NCBI GenBank assembly: GCA_023381645.1
Contig: JAMCRJ010000013.1
Span: forward strand, 1-64,000
Source of the DNA: Gammaproteobacteria bacterium
GTDB taxonomy: Bacteria > Pseudomonadota > Gammaproteobacteria > Acidithiobacillales > Acidithiobacillaceae
Direction: 5' to 3'
Length of the DNA: 64,000 bases
Shown here: positions 19,725 to 31,460 of the stretch, piece after piece
Position numbering within the stretch: the stretch's first letter is position 1
How the letters are laid out: each line of letters starts with the position of its first letter
Made by a program: the position numbers and the translations under genes
Notes under the pieces: model-generated
Seen by the model: the letters and a program-made list of their open reading frames with translations, nothing else
Told to the model about the DNA's origin: nothing
The model's database searches: none

Positions 19725-20114
19725 ATGCCGGTACCAGTAGAAAGCAGTTCCGCACCCCAGGCGATTGGGGCCTACAGCCAGGGCATGGTGCATGGCGGCT
19801 TGCTCTACCTCTCTGGTCAGATTCCCCTGGATCCCCGCACCGGGCAGATGGTGGAGGGCGACATCGCCCTGCAGATCCGGCGGGTGCTGGATAACCTGCA
19901 GGCGGTCTGCAATGCTGCGGGCGGACGTCTGCAGGATGCCATCAAACTTCAGGTCTATCTCACGGATCTCGGCCATTTCGCGCAGGTGAATCAGGCCATG
20001 GAGGCGGAGTTTTCCATACCCTATCCGGCACGGGCGGTGGTGCAGGTGGCGGCTCTGCCACGTGGGGCGCAGGTGGAGATAGATGGCATCGTCGCCCTGG
20101 CCAAGGCTGGCTGA
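19725..20114 (+). CDS. ridA: RidA-family imine/enamine deaminase
   Basis: 129 residues of the YjgF/YER057c/UK114 family; the signature near the C-terminus (PARAVVQVAALPRGAQVEID) includes the Arg that binds the substrate carboxylate. It hydrolyses reactive 2-aminoacrylate-type intermediates. 15 bp after spoT, a frequent pairing. Confidence 0.92.
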   Translation: MPVPVESSSAPQAIGAYSQGMVHGGLLYLSGQIPLDPRTGQMVEGDIALQIRRVLDNLQAVCNAAGGRLQDAIKLQVYLTDLGHFAQVNQAMEAEFSIPYPARAVVQVAALPRGAQVEIDGIVALAKAG

Positions 20115-20115
20115 G

Positions 20116-20331
20116 ATGGAACGCTCAGAAGTGCTCGTCCAGCCCATGCGCGTACTGCTGCAGGCGCATCCGGTTTTGGTTTCGCTGCTGGAGGAGCGCG
20201 GTATTCATTGCGGCGAGTGTTTTATCGCCGAGCGGGAAACACTGGCGGGGGTAGCCACCATGCACCATGTCGACCTCGACGAACTTCTCGCAGAATGGGC
20301 ACGTCGCGAGGCCCTGCCGCGCACGGAATAG
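20116..20331 (+). CDS. Small DUF1858-like protein with CxxC
   Basis: 71 residues. Residues about 28-38 read ERGIHCGECFIAE, with a CxxC, and the tail DLDELLAEWARR matches small proteins of the DUF1858 (hybrid-cluster-associated disulfide) type. It starts one base after the ridA stop and ends one base before recG, so it is in the operon. Function unknown. Confidence 0.62.
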   Translation: MERSEVLVQPMRVLLQAHPVLVSLLEERGIHCGECFIAERETLAGVATMHHVDLDELLAEWARREALPRTE

Positions 20332-20332
20332 C

Positions 20333-22387
<2,055 letters not shown>

Positions 22388-22478
22388 AAAAATCTGTCAG
22401 AAGATCATGGATCTCGCGCCCAGACTTCGGGTATATTATGACACACCGTGAGTACGAGTATCGGGGAGAAGTAGGGTG

Positions 22479-23324
22479 ATGCGCACATTCGGGGTATGGG
22501 AATTGTCGGGGGCGGTGCTGAGTGTTCTGGGATTGGCTGGTTGCGCCACGACACCTGTGGCCACCACGCCGGTACACTCGGTAGCTTACTATGCCGCACG
22601 GATTCCCCCTCCGGTCGTTCATCTGGTGGCGCCCGTGGTCTCTCCGGCAAGTCCCGCGCATGTGGTCCGGTCGGTGCATATCGTCATTTCGACTATTACG
22701 CATTCCCTGAAAATCTACAAGGGCGGTACCGTACTGGCGACCTACCCGGTAGCCATCGGCTTCAATGGCGCGGCCCCCAAGCGGATGCGGGGAGACGATG
22801 TCACCCCCGTAGGACGTTATCGCATCGGCTGGGTCAGTCGGGGTACGCGCTACGGCCCCTTCATGGGTTTGACCTACCCCAACCGGGAGGACGCGGAGTG
22901 GGGACTGCGGGAGGGTATTATCAACAGGGCGCAATATCGTGCCATTGTCGATGCCATCGACGCCGGGCAAACGCCGCCGCAAAATACCGCCCTGGGCGGT
23001 GAAATAGGCATTCACGGCATGGGTCCGCAATTTTCGGACGACCCACAGAGCAAAGTATTCCCCGGGCGCTGGACGGCTGGCTGCGTGGCCTTGTCCAACT
23101 GGGATGCACAGCAGATCGCCGCGTTGGTGCGGGTGGGGACACCCGTGGAAATCGTGGGGGACGCACATGGATTCCGGGGTGGTTTTGACCGAGTCAGCAC
23201 GGACTCCCGGTACAAGTCCACCGCCGCGTTCGATACCACGGCGACGCCGAGGGCTGTTGCGAAGTCCCAGGACACCGCCATGGACACCCTGGTATCAGCG
23301 CTCGCCCCGATCGCCGCACACTGA
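22479..23324 (+). CDS. L,D-transpeptidase (YkuD) lipoprotein
   Basis: 281 residues. Lipoprotein signal with lipobox LAGC near residue 20, then a YkuD domain with catalytic motif GEIGIHGMGP followed by TAGCVALSN, the usual HG...GC pair. Such enzymes make 3-3 crosslinks in peptidoglycan or attach proteins to it. ATG 22479 follows GGGGAGAAG; GTG at 22476 is an alternative. Confidence 0.88.
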   Translation: MRTFGVWELSGAVLSVLGLAGCATTPVATTPVHSVAYYAARIPPPVVHLVAPVVSPASPAHVVRSVHIVISTITHSLKIYKGGTVLATYPVAIGFNGAAPKRMRGDDVTPVGRYRIGWVSRGTRYGPFMGLTYPNREDAEWGLREGIINRAQYRAIVDAIDAGQTPPQNTALGGEIGIHGMGPQFSDDPQSKVFPGRWTAGCVALSNWDAQQIAALVRVGTPVEIVGDAHGFRGGFDRVSTDSRYKSTAAFDTTATPRAVAKSQDTAMDTLVSALAPIAAH

Positions 23325-23335
23325 TATCCTGGGCT

Positions 23336-24676
23336 TCAATGCTGCCAGTTGGCAGCCTGACTGAACGCCCAGGCCTGTTCGATACAATCTCCCAGGGCGA
23401 CACCCCCCTGCCAGTTGGCACGGAAGTGCAGCCCGGGGTGCTCGGCACTCAGGGTGTCGATCCGCTTCATCCGGTCCAGGTGTCCGATTTCGTATTGCGG
23501 GATGGCTTTCGGCCAGACCCGGCAGCGACTGAAGACGGGATCGCCACTGATCCCCAGCAGTGGGCTGATCTCGCGCAATACCGTTGCCAGCAGGTCATCA
23601 TCGTCCCGTCCGGCAAGGACATTCTGACTGCCACCGATAAAGGCCGTCAGCAATACCTGCCCCGCCGGTGCGCGCCCGGGGAAAAGGGTGGAGGAGAAAA
23701 GCACCCCCAGTGTTTCCAGCCCTATGACCCGCGGAATCAGCATGCCGAAGCCGTTCAGTGGATGCCCTACCTGTGGGCGCTGAAAACCTATGGACAGGCT
23801 GCCCACCGCAGGATAAGGGATGGCGTCCAGTTCGCGGGCAAGCGCAGCGTCCGTTGGCGCGAGCAGTCTGGCCGCGGCGCCTGCGGGCAGGGCGAGAACG
23901 AGTCGTTTGCTTTGCCAGGTCTGGTTACCGCTGCCGACCTGCCACATGCCGCCGCTATAGGCCAACTGGTCGACCGGGGTATCGCAGCGCAGCGTATCGC
24001 CGAGTGTGCCTGCAACCCGCAAAGGGAGGGCCTGCAGGCCTTCGCGAAAGGACACGAGACGGGTTTTTGGGGTGCCGGGCAATTTCCTTTTTCGGGCACG
24101 CAGCGCACCGCGCAGGAGCGAGCCACCATCCTGCTCCAGCGCGGCCAGGCGAGGAAGGGTGGCTTGCACCGAAAGGCGTGCAGGATCGCCGGCAAAGACA
24201 CCGGAAACAAAAGGGTCAACCAGCCAGGTGATGGCCTCTTCTCCGAGACGCCGCCGGACGAAGTTGGCGATGCTTTCCTCGCCATCCGGCGTCCGACGCG
24301 GTGGCCGGAAGGGCTCGCCGAGGAGTCGCAGGCGACCGCGTATGCTCAGTAGTCCACCGCCGAATAGCACACCCGGTCCCAGTGCGACGGGTTGCCGGTG
24401 GCGATTGAGGACATAGCGGCGCCCGGCGAGCGGGTTGGCTTCGACGATGTCTCCTTCCAATTGCAGCTCGCGGAGCCATTCCGGGACGATCCGGCCTTTG
24501 AGCATCAGCGAGTTGGGTCCCATATCCCGTAGGTAGCCATCTTCCTGTCTGCTCTGCAGGTTGCCGCCGGGCGCGGCGCCGGCCTCCAGCAGCAAGGGCG
24601 ACCAACCTCGTTTACGCAGGAAATACGCCGTCGCCAGACCCGAAATACCCCCGCCAATGATGATGACTTCTTCCAT
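23336..24676 (-). CDS. hemG: Oxygen-dependent protoporphyrinogen oxidase (HemY type)
   Basis: 446 residues. N-terminal FAD-binding motif IIIGGGISGLATAYFL, the family C-terminus (HFRANWQGGVALGDCIEQ), typical of flavin protoporphyrinogen oxidases. It oxidises protoporphyrinogen IX in haem synthesis. ATG 24676 lies 4 bp after the AI-2E permease gene stop, so they form one leftward unit. Confidence 0.87.
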   Translation of the reverse strand: MEEVIIIGGGISGLATAYFLRKRGWSPLLLEAGAAPGGNLQSRQEDGYLRDMGPNSLMLKGRIVPEWLRELQLEGDIVEANPLAGRRYVLNRHRQPVALGPGVLFGGGLLSIRGRLRLLGEPFRPPRRTPDGEESIANFVRRRLGEEAITWLVDPFVSGVFAGDPARLSVQATLPRLAALEQDGGSLLRGALRARKRKLPGTPKTRLVSFREGLQALPLRVAGTLGDTLRCDTPVDQLAYSGGMWQVGSGNQTWQSKRLVLALPAGAAARLLAPTDAALARELDAIPYPAVGSLSIGFQRPQVGHPLNGFGMLIPRVIGLETLGVLFSSTLFPGRAPAGQVLLTAFIGGSQNVLAGRDDDDLLATVLREISPLLGISGDPVFSRCRVWPKAIPQYEIGHLDRMKRIDTLSAEHPGLHFRANWQGGVALGDCIEQAWAFSQAANWQH

Positions 24677-24680
24677 GGGA

Positions 24681-25724
24681 TTATGATTCCTTACCCAGAT
24701 AATAAGGGCTCTGCACATACCAGCCGTGCAGGTGGCGGAGCAGGGCGATGAGGACGGCAGTAACCGGTAATGCAAGCAGCAGGCCGCTGAAGCCGAAGAG
24801 TTCGCCGCCTGCCAGCACGGCGAAAATGACGGCGACCGGGTGCAGACCGATGCGGTCCCCCACCAGATAAGGGGTAAACACCATGCTTTCCAATATCTGG
24901 CCGATACCAAAGACGATCAGCACCCCAAGAATGGGCAAGAATGCACCGGTCTGGACGTACATGGCGAGGGTGGCCATGGCTATGCCGCTCACGACGCCCA
25001 GATAGGGCACAAAACTGAGCAGTCCCGCCACCAGGCCGACGAGGACGGCAGTTTTCAGGCCGACGATACTGAGGCCGATGGCATAACTGGCGCCGAGGGC
25101 CAGCATCACCAGGAGTTGTCCGCGCAAGAAGGCCATGAGCATGGCGTCGGCGTCACCGGCCAGACGTCGGGAAAGCGGCAGATAGTGCGGTGGGATGAGT
25201 GCGGCAATACGGGAGATGAGGCGTGGCCAGTCGCGCAGCAGGTAGAAGCCCAGCACCGGCACCAGAATGATGCTGAGCACGCTGCCGATCAGGCCGGGCC
25301 CGGAGATCAATGCCATCTGGAGGCTACGTCCCAGCCATCCCGCCAATTTCTGGGCATTGGCCGTGGCATAATGGGTGAGGCTCTGGCTGTCGAGCGGAAT
25401 GCCGATCCGCGCGGAGATTTGCGGGATGATCCGGGTTTGCAGGAGTTCCAGATACTGGCGCAGATATTCCACGAAAAGTAAAGACTGATGACGGATCACG
25501 GGGAGTAGGGCCATGGTGATCCCTGCCAGAACCAGAATGACGAGAACGAAAACCAGTGTGGTACCCCAGGTGCGATTGATCCGGTATCGTTGCAGGCGGG
25601 TCACCAGCGGGTTGCCGAGATAGGCGAGAATGCCGGCAATCAGAAAGGGGCTGACAATGGGGGAAAGACGGTAGGCCAGCCAGCCCAGCAGGATCAGGAT
25701 GACCAGCACAAAAAATCGTTGCAT
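24681..25724 (-). CDS. AI-2E/PerM-family membrane protein
   Basis: 347 residues with about eight membrane helices; the segment LLSFVPYLGVVSGI and the C-terminal GLLLALPVTAVL are typical of the AI-2E (UPF0118, PerM) family. Family members transport diverse solutes, so no substrate is assigned. Start at ATG 25724 with GGAG upstream; a longer frame to 25964 looks non-coding. Confidence 0.8.
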   Translation of the reverse strand: MQRFFVLVILILLGWLAYRLSPIVSPFLIAGILAYLGNPLVTRLQRYRINRTWGTTLVFVLVILVLAGITMALLPVIRHQSLLFVEYLRQYLELLQTRIIPQISARIGIPLDSQSLTHYATANAQKLAGWLGRSLQMALISGPGLIGSVLSIILVPVLGFYLLRDWPRLISRIAALIPPHYLPLSRRLAGDADAMLMAFLRGQLLVMLALGASYAIGLSIVGLKTAVLVGLVAGLLSFVPYLGVVSGIAMATLAMYVQTGAFLPILGVLIVFGIGQILESMVFTPYLVGDRIGLHPVAVIFAVLAGGELFGFSGLLLALPVTAVLIALLRHLHGWYVQSPYYLGKES

Positions 25725-26000
25725 CGTTCGCGAGGCTCCCCGAGCCGAATCTGACAATGGTCCGGCCAGAATACTCCAGTATGGTCGGGCTTCGCCATGG
25801 GTTAGGGCGGTCACTTTTTCCGGTATGGCCGCCCAACCCGGATGCTGCACAGACGATTGCGCGCAGCCACTTCCAAAGCTGGATTCCCCGACGAGGGCAT
25901 GTTTCACTCTCCTCTGGTCAGGGCCCCTTGAAAAAACCTGTTCCCATCCAGATATACCTGGCATGTAGATATTGGCCGTATGGCGGCCGGGGGGTGTTTC

Positions 26001-26828
26001 GTGAAACTCGTCAGACCAGCAGCGGTGGCCGGTATGTTCTATCCTGGCGAGGCTACCGTTTTGCGGACCGAAGTAGCGCGTTTACTGGACAGGGCTGGAC
26101 ATGACGGTGAAGCGGCCGCTGCCCCATGGCCGAAGGCCATTATTGTCCCCCACGCGGGCTACATCTACTCGGGAGCGGTAGCGGCTTCCGGTTACGCCCT
26201 GTTGGCCAAGGGGAGAGCGCACATCCGCCGGGTGGTGCTTCTGGGGCCGGCACATCGTTTGCCTTTTCGCGGTCTCGCCCTGCCGGGCGTTCAGGCCATG
26301 CAAACGCCGCTGGGTACCGTCGCGATGGATCAGGCGGGGGTAGAGGCACTGGCCGGGTTGCCCCAGGTCCGGGAAATGCCGGCCGCGCACGCTCAGGAAC
26401 ATGCCCTGGAAGTACAATTGCCTTTTATCCAGGAAGTGCTGGGTGACGTTAGCGTCGTCCCGCTGGTGGTGGGAGATGCCCGGCCGGACGAAGTGGCCCA
26501 GGTTCTGGAGAAGCTCTGGGGTGGCGAGGAGACGGTCATCGTCATCAGTTCCGATCTCTCTCACTATCATCCCTACGCCGAAGCCCGTGCCATAGACCGC
26601 CATACGGTGGAGGAAATACTGCGCTTCGATCCCACGCCCATAGACCACGGGCAGGCTTGCGGCGCCACGCCCATCAACGGCCTTCTCCCGGTCGCCCGCA
26701 AGCACCACTTGCACCCGCGTCTGGTGGGTCTGTGTAACTCGGGTGATACCGCAGGGTCGCATGATGCGGTGGTGGGCTATGCCGCAGTCGCTTTTTACGG
26801 AGATCGCCATGACCACGCAGGAAGTTGA
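26001..26828 (+). CDS. amrB: AmmeMemoRadiSam system protein B (Memo-like)
   Basis: 275 residues. RPAAVAGMFYPGE at the N-terminus, IIVPHAGYIYSGAVA, and ISSDLSHYHPY place it in the MEMO family, which is related to metal-dependent dioxygenases. GTG 26001 has a GGGGGG site and gives the normal family start; ATG 25980 is less likely. First of three overlapping genes (amrB-amrA-amrS). The system's role is not settled. Confidence 0.85.
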   Translation: MKLVRPAAVAGMFYPGEATVLRTEVARLLDRAGHDGEAAAAPWPKAIIVPHAGYIYSGAVAASGYALLAKGRAHIRRVVLLGPAHRLPFRGLALPGVQAMQTPLGTVAMDQAGVEALAGLPQVREMPAAHAQEHALEVQLPFIQEVLGDVSVVPLVVGDARPDEVAQVLEKLWGGEETVIVISSDLSHYHPYAEARAIDRHTVEEILRFDPTPIDHGQACGATPINGLLPVARKHHLHPRLVGLCNSGDTAGSHDAVVGYAAVAFYGDRHDHAGS

Positions 26829-27417
26829 CGAAAAGACCGGCGGGGTGCCGCCGGAAGCCGGAAAAACTCTGCTGCGTCTGGCGCGTGACACCATTGCTGG
26901 GGCGTTGGGCTTGCCCGCTGAGTTTGCGGCTGTGCCGAACTGGGCGCAGCAGCCCGGTGCGACTTTCGTGACGCTCACCGGATCACAGGGTTTGCGGGGC
27001 TGCATCGGCAGCCTGCAAGCCCACCGGCCTATCGTTGAAGACCTGCGCGCCAATGCCTTGGCTGCAGCCTTCGAGGACCCGCGTTTTCCGCCGCTGGGTG
27101 TGTCGGAATGGTCACAGGTGCGAGTGGAGGTTTCATTACTCTCTTCGCTGCAACCCATGCATTTTGACAGTGAGGAGAGTTTGTTGGCGCAAATTGAACC
27201 CCATCGGCATGGGTTGGTTCTCACTTATGGTGCCCGTCGTGGCACCTTCCTTCCCCAGGTGTGGGAACAGCTTCCCCAGCCACGGGAATTTCTGCGGGCG
27301 CTCAAACGCAAGGCTGGTTTGCCTGCAGATTTCTGGGCCGGAGAAATGGAAGTGTATTGGTATACGGTGGAAAAATGGCGTGAAGAGCAGACGCCGAGGG
27401 GGAAGGGCAATGGATAA
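26809..27417 (+). CDS. amrA: AmmeMemoRadiSam system protein A (AMMECR1 domain)
   Basis: 202 residues; GCIGSLQAHRPIVEDLRANALAAA-type segment and DPRFPPL are the AMMECR1 signature. Start at ATG 26809, inside the upstream gene (20-bp overlap) with GGAG; overlaps the radical SAM gene by 8 bp. Coupled translation suggests one complex or pathway. Confidence 0.87.
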   Translation: MTTQEVDEKTGGVPPEAGKTLLRLARDTIAGALGLPAEFAAVPNWAQQPGATFVTLTGSQGLRGCIGSLQAHRPIVEDLRANALAAAFEDPRFPPLGVSEWSQVRVEVSLLSSLQPMHFDSEESLLAQIEPHRHGLVLTYGARRGTFLPQVWEQLPQPREFLRALKRKAGLPADFWAGEMEVYWYTVEKWREEQTPRGKGNG

Positions 27418-28495
27418 GGAAACGCTTATAATGCATCCGGGCCGCTACTGGCACCAACTTGCCGATGGGCGCATTCAGTGCGACCTCTGTCCGCGCGACT
27501 GTCGTCTGCAGGAAGGGCAACGCGGGGCCTGTTTCGTGCGAATGCGGGAAGGCAATACCATGGTCCTCACCACCTATGGCCGCTCCTCGGGTTTTTGTAT
27601 TGACCCCATCGAGAAAAAACCCCTGAATCATTTTTACCCAGGCAGCAGTGTGCTCTCCTTCGGTACTGCGGGCTGCAACCTGGCCTGCAAGTTTTGCCAG
27701 AACTGGGATATTTCCAAGTCCCGCGAGATGGACCGGCTCCAGGACCAGGCGAGTCCCACAAGTATCGCGGCAACCGCCCGGTCGCTGGATGTCAAAAGTG
27801 TGGCCTTTACCTATAACGATCCGGTTATTTTTGCCGAATACGCCATGGATACGGCGGATGCCTGCCATGCCGTTGGCATCAAGACCGTGGCCGTTACCGC
27901 CGGTTACATCCACGCGCAGCCGCGGGCGGAGTTTTTCGCCAAAATGGACGCAACCAATGTCGACCTCAAGGCCTTTACCGACGAATTTTACTTCAAACTG
28001 ACCGGAGCGCATCTCGCCCCCGTACTGGAAACGCTGGAGTATATCGTCAAGGAGACCCGGACCTGGCTGGAAATCACCACATTGCTTATTCCGGGCCATA
28101 ATGACTCCGAGGCGGAAATCCGTGCGGCGGCGGAGTGGATGATGGGGCATCTGGGTCCCGACGTACCGCTGCATTTCTCCGCTTTCCATCCCGACTACCG
28201 GATGCCGGATGTGCCCGCCACACCGGCAGATACCCTGGTGCGGGCACGTCGTGTGGCCATGGAGACGGGTTTGCATTACGTCTATACCGGCAACGTGCAT
28301 GATCAGGAGGGCGATACCACTTTTTGTCCCGGATGCGGGGCGGCATTGATCGTCCGCGACTGGTATCAGATATTGTCTTATCATCTGACCCCGGAGGGGC
28401 ATTGTCCCCATTGCGGCCACGGTATTGCCGGGCATTTCGAAGCCAAGCCGGGGAGTTTCGGGCGCAAGCGCATTCCCTTGCGCATCGGGGCCTGA
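27410..28495 (+). CDS. amrS: AmmeMemoRadiSam radical SAM enzyme
   Basis: 361 residues. The radical SAM cysteine motif CNLACKFC (about residues 85-92) follows an N-terminal zinc-like CDLCPRDC, and a C-terminal CPGCG...CPHCG cluster is present. This is the pyruvate-formate-lyase-activase-like enzyme of the Amme-Memo-RadiSAM triad. ATG 27410 with GGGGGAAGGG. Confidence 0.9.
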   Translation: MDKETLIMHPGRYWHQLADGRIQCDLCPRDCRLQEGQRGACFVRMREGNTMVLTTYGRSSGFCIDPIEKKPLNHFYPGSSVLSFGTAGCNLACKFCQNWDISKSREMDRLQDQASPTSIAATARSLDVKSVAFTYNDPVIFAEYAMDTADACHAVGIKTVAVTAGYIHAQPRAEFFAKMDATNVDLKAFTDEFYFKLTGAHLAPVLETLEYIVKETRTWLEITTLLIPGHNDSEAEIRAAAEWMMGHLGPDVPLHFSAFHPDYRMPDVPATPADTLVRARRVAMETGLHYVYTGNVHDQEGDTTFCPGCGAALIVRDWYQILSYHLTPEGHCPHCGHGIAGHFEAKPGSFGRKRIPLRIGA

Positions 28496-28502
28496 CGGCT
28501 GA

Positions 28503-29837
28503 CTACGGGTTTGCGCCCCTGTCCAGCAAGGCGTTTATGGCTTCCAGGTCTGCCATGTTGATCTGGCCAGAGGCGGCCTTGAGCTGTACCCGCGCTATGA
28601 TCTGATTATAGAACGCCACATTGTAGTCCTGCTCGGCGCGGATGTAATCCGTGGCCGTCTGCAGCAGGTCGATGATGGAGCGGGTACCCACCTCATAGCC
28701 CTTGCGCGTACCTTCCAGGGAAACCTTGGCCGAGGCGACGGTCTCCCTGGCGGCGCGCAGTTGGGCCACGCTGTCCTTCAGATTGAGGAAGGCGGTCTGG
28801 GTATTGAGCGTGACTTCGTCGCGGACATTGGCGACGTGATCAACGCTGGCGATGGTCTGCGCCTGTGCCTGCTGTACGGAGGCAGAGGTGTGTCCGCCCT
28901 GATAGAAGGGTACGGAGAGGTTGAGGCTCACCCCGGCCTGATTCATGGCCATGCCGGGGAAGGGGCTACCCAGGGAGTGTTGTGCGATACCCTGAAGATT
29001 CACTACCGGCCAGCGCGCACGGCGGTTATATTCGACCTGATCCTGCGCGGTTTGCAACTGCGCTTCCGCCTGATGCATGAGCGGCTGATCTTTGACGGCG
29101 CTCTGCACCCAACTGGTCATGTCGTCGGGCTGGGGACCCATGGCCTCATAATGCCCCAGGTTGTCGAGCACGCCGATGGGATGATGGGTGAGCCGTTGCA
29201 GACGGCGTTGGGCAACGGCCACCCCGTTGCGGGCCTTGATGAGATCGGCTTTGGCGGCATCAAGGCGGGCTTGTGCCTCACGCACGGCAATGATATCTCC
29301 GGTGCCGATCTTCAGTGTGGCGTCCGTCTGTTTGTAAATACTCTCGAACAGCGATTTCTGTTTTTCGGCAACGTATTCCTGGGCTTGGGCCTCCAGTACG
29401 CCGAAGTAGGCCTGAGCCACCTGTAAAGCCAGTTGTTGCTCGGTATAGGTGAGGGCCGCTGCGCTGGCCTGAATCTTGGTGTCGGCTTGTTTGAGCGCTG
29501 TCCATGCCTGACCGTCAAAAACGGATTGGGTAATGTTGACGCTGTAGCTGTCTGACAGGTAGGCGCGATTGATGGGTTCCGCTCCAAAGCCGGTGATGTC
29601 GGCCGTGTTGAAGCCAACGCCAGCGCCGGCACCCACATGAGGGAGCAGGGCGGAACGGGCGAGGGGCTTGTCCTGCATCTGAGCCGACAGTTCGGCGCGG
29701 GCCTGCGCCAGGACGGGGTCTGTCCGGTAAGCCTGCTGATAGGCCTCAACGAGGCTTTCCGCCCAGGCCGGCGTCGTGCCCAGAATCAATGTCACCATGA
29801 GAAGCGAAAGACGTGGGGATAGACGATCTGCGCGCAT
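28503..29837 (-). CDS. TolC-family outer membrane efflux protein
   Basis: 444 residues with a signal peptide (LILGTTPAWA), two OEP repeats of coiled helices and QSVFDGQAWTALKQAD, typical of TolC-type type I secretion/efflux channels. It would form a trimeric outer-membrane tunnel. No inner-membrane partner is adjacent. A perfect palindrome at 29875-29890 suggests control by a TetR-like repressor. Confidence 0.88.
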   Translation of the reverse strand: MRADRLSPRLSLLMVTLILGTTPAWAESLVEAYQQAYRTDPVLAQARAELSAQMQDKPLARSALLPHVGAGAGVGFNTADITGFGAEPINRAYLSDSYSVNITQSVFDGQAWTALKQADTKIQASAAALTYTEQQLALQVAQAYFGVLEAQAQEYVAEKQKSLFESIYKQTDATLKIGTGDIIAVREAQARLDAAKADLIKARNGVAVAQRRLQRLTHHPIGVLDNLGHYEAMGPQPDDMTSWVQSAVKDQPLMHQAEAQLQTAQDQVEYNRRARWPVVNLQGIAQHSLGSPFPGMAMNQAGVSLNLSVPFYQGGHTSASVQQAQAQTIASVDHVANVRDEVTLNTQTAFLNLKDSVAQLRAARETVASAKVSLEGTRKGYEVGTRSIIDLLQTATDYIRAEQDYNVAFYNQIIARVQLKAASGQINMADLEAINALLDRGANP

Positions 29838-29874
29838 GGGAATGACCCTGTTATGACGGTAAGTCCACAAGATA

Positions 29875-29890
29875 CTGACCGATCGGTCAG
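29875..29890. promoter_or_regulatory. Putative TetR-type operator
   Basis: CTGACCGATCGGTCAG is a perfect 16-bp palindrome, 38 bp upstream of the tolC-like start and in the 167-bp gap to the divergent pabB. The form TGACCGATCGGTCA is typical of TetR-family operators. No regulator gene is nearby. Confidence 0.55.
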
Positions 29891-30004
29891 CCGTCAAGGG
29901 AGGATCCCGCAGTCATGCGCCTCGATGCTGCATCCGGGAATGGGCAAAATGGCGCTTCTCCCTTATGCTGACGCTCCCGTTTCAGTGGATTCTGTTCTGT
30001 GCTT

Positions 30005-31393
30005 ATGCCTCACTCCGTTTTGACCCGATGTGCGGTGCCCTATCCCGAGAATGCCGCCACAGTGTTTGCGTCGCTGGCCTCGATGCCCTGGTCCTTCTTT
30101 CTGGATAGTAGCGCGACGGTGTCCCCGCAGGGGCGTTACAGCATGCTGGTGACGGCACCGCGTCGGCGTCTGTGGCAAGAGGCGGGACAGCTTTGGATCG
30201 CCGATGGGGATGGTCCTGCGCGGCGTTCGGCGCTTTCGCTCTGGGAGGCGTTGCGCGAGTCCGTAGCGAGGCTTCCCGATGCTGCTTCTCTGCCTGCGGA
30301 ACTACCTTTTGCGGGTGGATCTCTGGGTTATCTGGCCTATGATTTCGGGCTGGCGGGGCAGGGTATTCCGCCGCCTCCCGCACAGTCTCTTCCTGAAGCG
30401 GCCTTCGGTATTTACGATACAGCGCTGCTGGTCGACCACCATGGGCGCAAGGCCTGGCTTTGTGCGCCCGAAGACCGGATGGTGCAGGCACTCGCGGAGT
30501 GGCAACCACGCTTGGCTCGCGCGACGGTATACCCCCACGATCCGTCTTTCCAGGTGCGGGGGCCGGTACGGCCGCTCTGGAGTCGCAGCGAATATGCCGC
30601 AGCTTTTGCCCGGGTGCATGCCTATATCCAGGCGGGTGACTGCTATCAGGTGAATCTGGCTCAACCCTTTGTAGCCCCGTACGCAGGCTCGCCATGGTCG
30701 CTTTACCAGCGTCTGCGGACGGTCAATCCGGCGCCTTTTTCGGCATATTTGTCCCTGCCGCAGGGCACGGTGCTGAGTTTTTCCCCGGAACGGCTGCTGC
30801 GGGTTCAAAAAGATCGTTTGCAGGCCCGGCCCATCAAAGGGACGCGCCCGCGTCTGGAGGATGGGCAGGAAGACCAACAGATGGCTCAGGCACTATTGGC
30901 CAGCCCCAAGGACCGTGCCGAGAACGTGATGATTGTCGATCTGTTGCGCAATGATCTGGGGCGGGTGGCCGCGATCGGCTCGGTGCAGGTGCCTCAACTC
31001 TGCGCGCTCGAATCTTACGCCGAGGTTCATCATCTGGTCAGTGTGGTAGAGGCGCGGTTGGCGTCAGGGCAGGATGCCTTGAGTGCGCTGGAGGCCTGCT
31101 TTCCGGGGGGGTCCATTACCGGGGCTCCCAAACGCCGGGCCATGGAAATCATCGCGGAACTGGAAGCCGGCGCGCGCGGCCTGTATTGCGGGAGCATTGG
31201 TTATCTGGACCGGCGCGGCAGCTTGGATATGAATATCGCCATTCGCAGTATGACGGCGGTTCAGGGTGAGCTGCGCTTCTGGGCGGGGGGCGGCATCGTC
31301 GCGGATTCTGATCCGGATGCGGAGTATCAGGAGACGCTGGATAAGGTGGCTGTATTTCATCGCGAGCTTGCCGCATTGGCAGGAGAGGGATGA
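30005..31393 (+). CDS. pabB: Aminodeoxychorismate synthase component I
   Basis: 462 residues of the chorismate-utilising family. Conserved GDCYQVNLAQPF, PIKGTRPR, RAENVMIVDLLRNDLGR, and FPGGSITGAPKRRAMEII. The PIKGTRP lysine region is typical of PabB rather than anthranilate synthase. It makes aminodeoxychorismate for folate. ATG 30005, with GTG 29999 as alternative. Confidence 0.88.
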   Translation: MPHSVLTRCAVPYPENAATVFASLASMPWSFFLDSSATVSPQGRYSMLVTAPRRRLWQEAGQLWIADGDGPARRSALSLWEALRESVARLPDAASLPAELPFAGGSLGYLAYDFGLAGQGIPPPPAQSLPEAAFGIYDTALLVDHHGRKAWLCAPEDRMVQALAEWQPRLARATVYPHDPSFQVRGPVRPLWSRSEYAAAFARVHAYIQAGDCYQVNLAQPFVAPYAGSPWSLYQRLRTVNPAPFSAYLSLPQGTVLSFSPERLLRVQKDRLQARPIKGTRPRLEDGQEDQQMAQALLASPKDRAENVMIVDLLRNDLGRVAAIGSVQVPQLCALESYAEVHHLVSVVEARLASGQDALSALEACFPGGSITGAPKRRAMEIIAELEAGARGLYCGSIGYLDRRGSLDMNIAIRSMTAVQGELRFWAGGGIVADSDPDAEYQETLDKVAVFHRELAALAGEG

Positions 31394-31460
31394 GGATGTT
31401 TGTCATAGTGCCCCCATCTGGCATAGAGTCGCTCCCAGCCTTGACTGCAAAAAACGGAAC

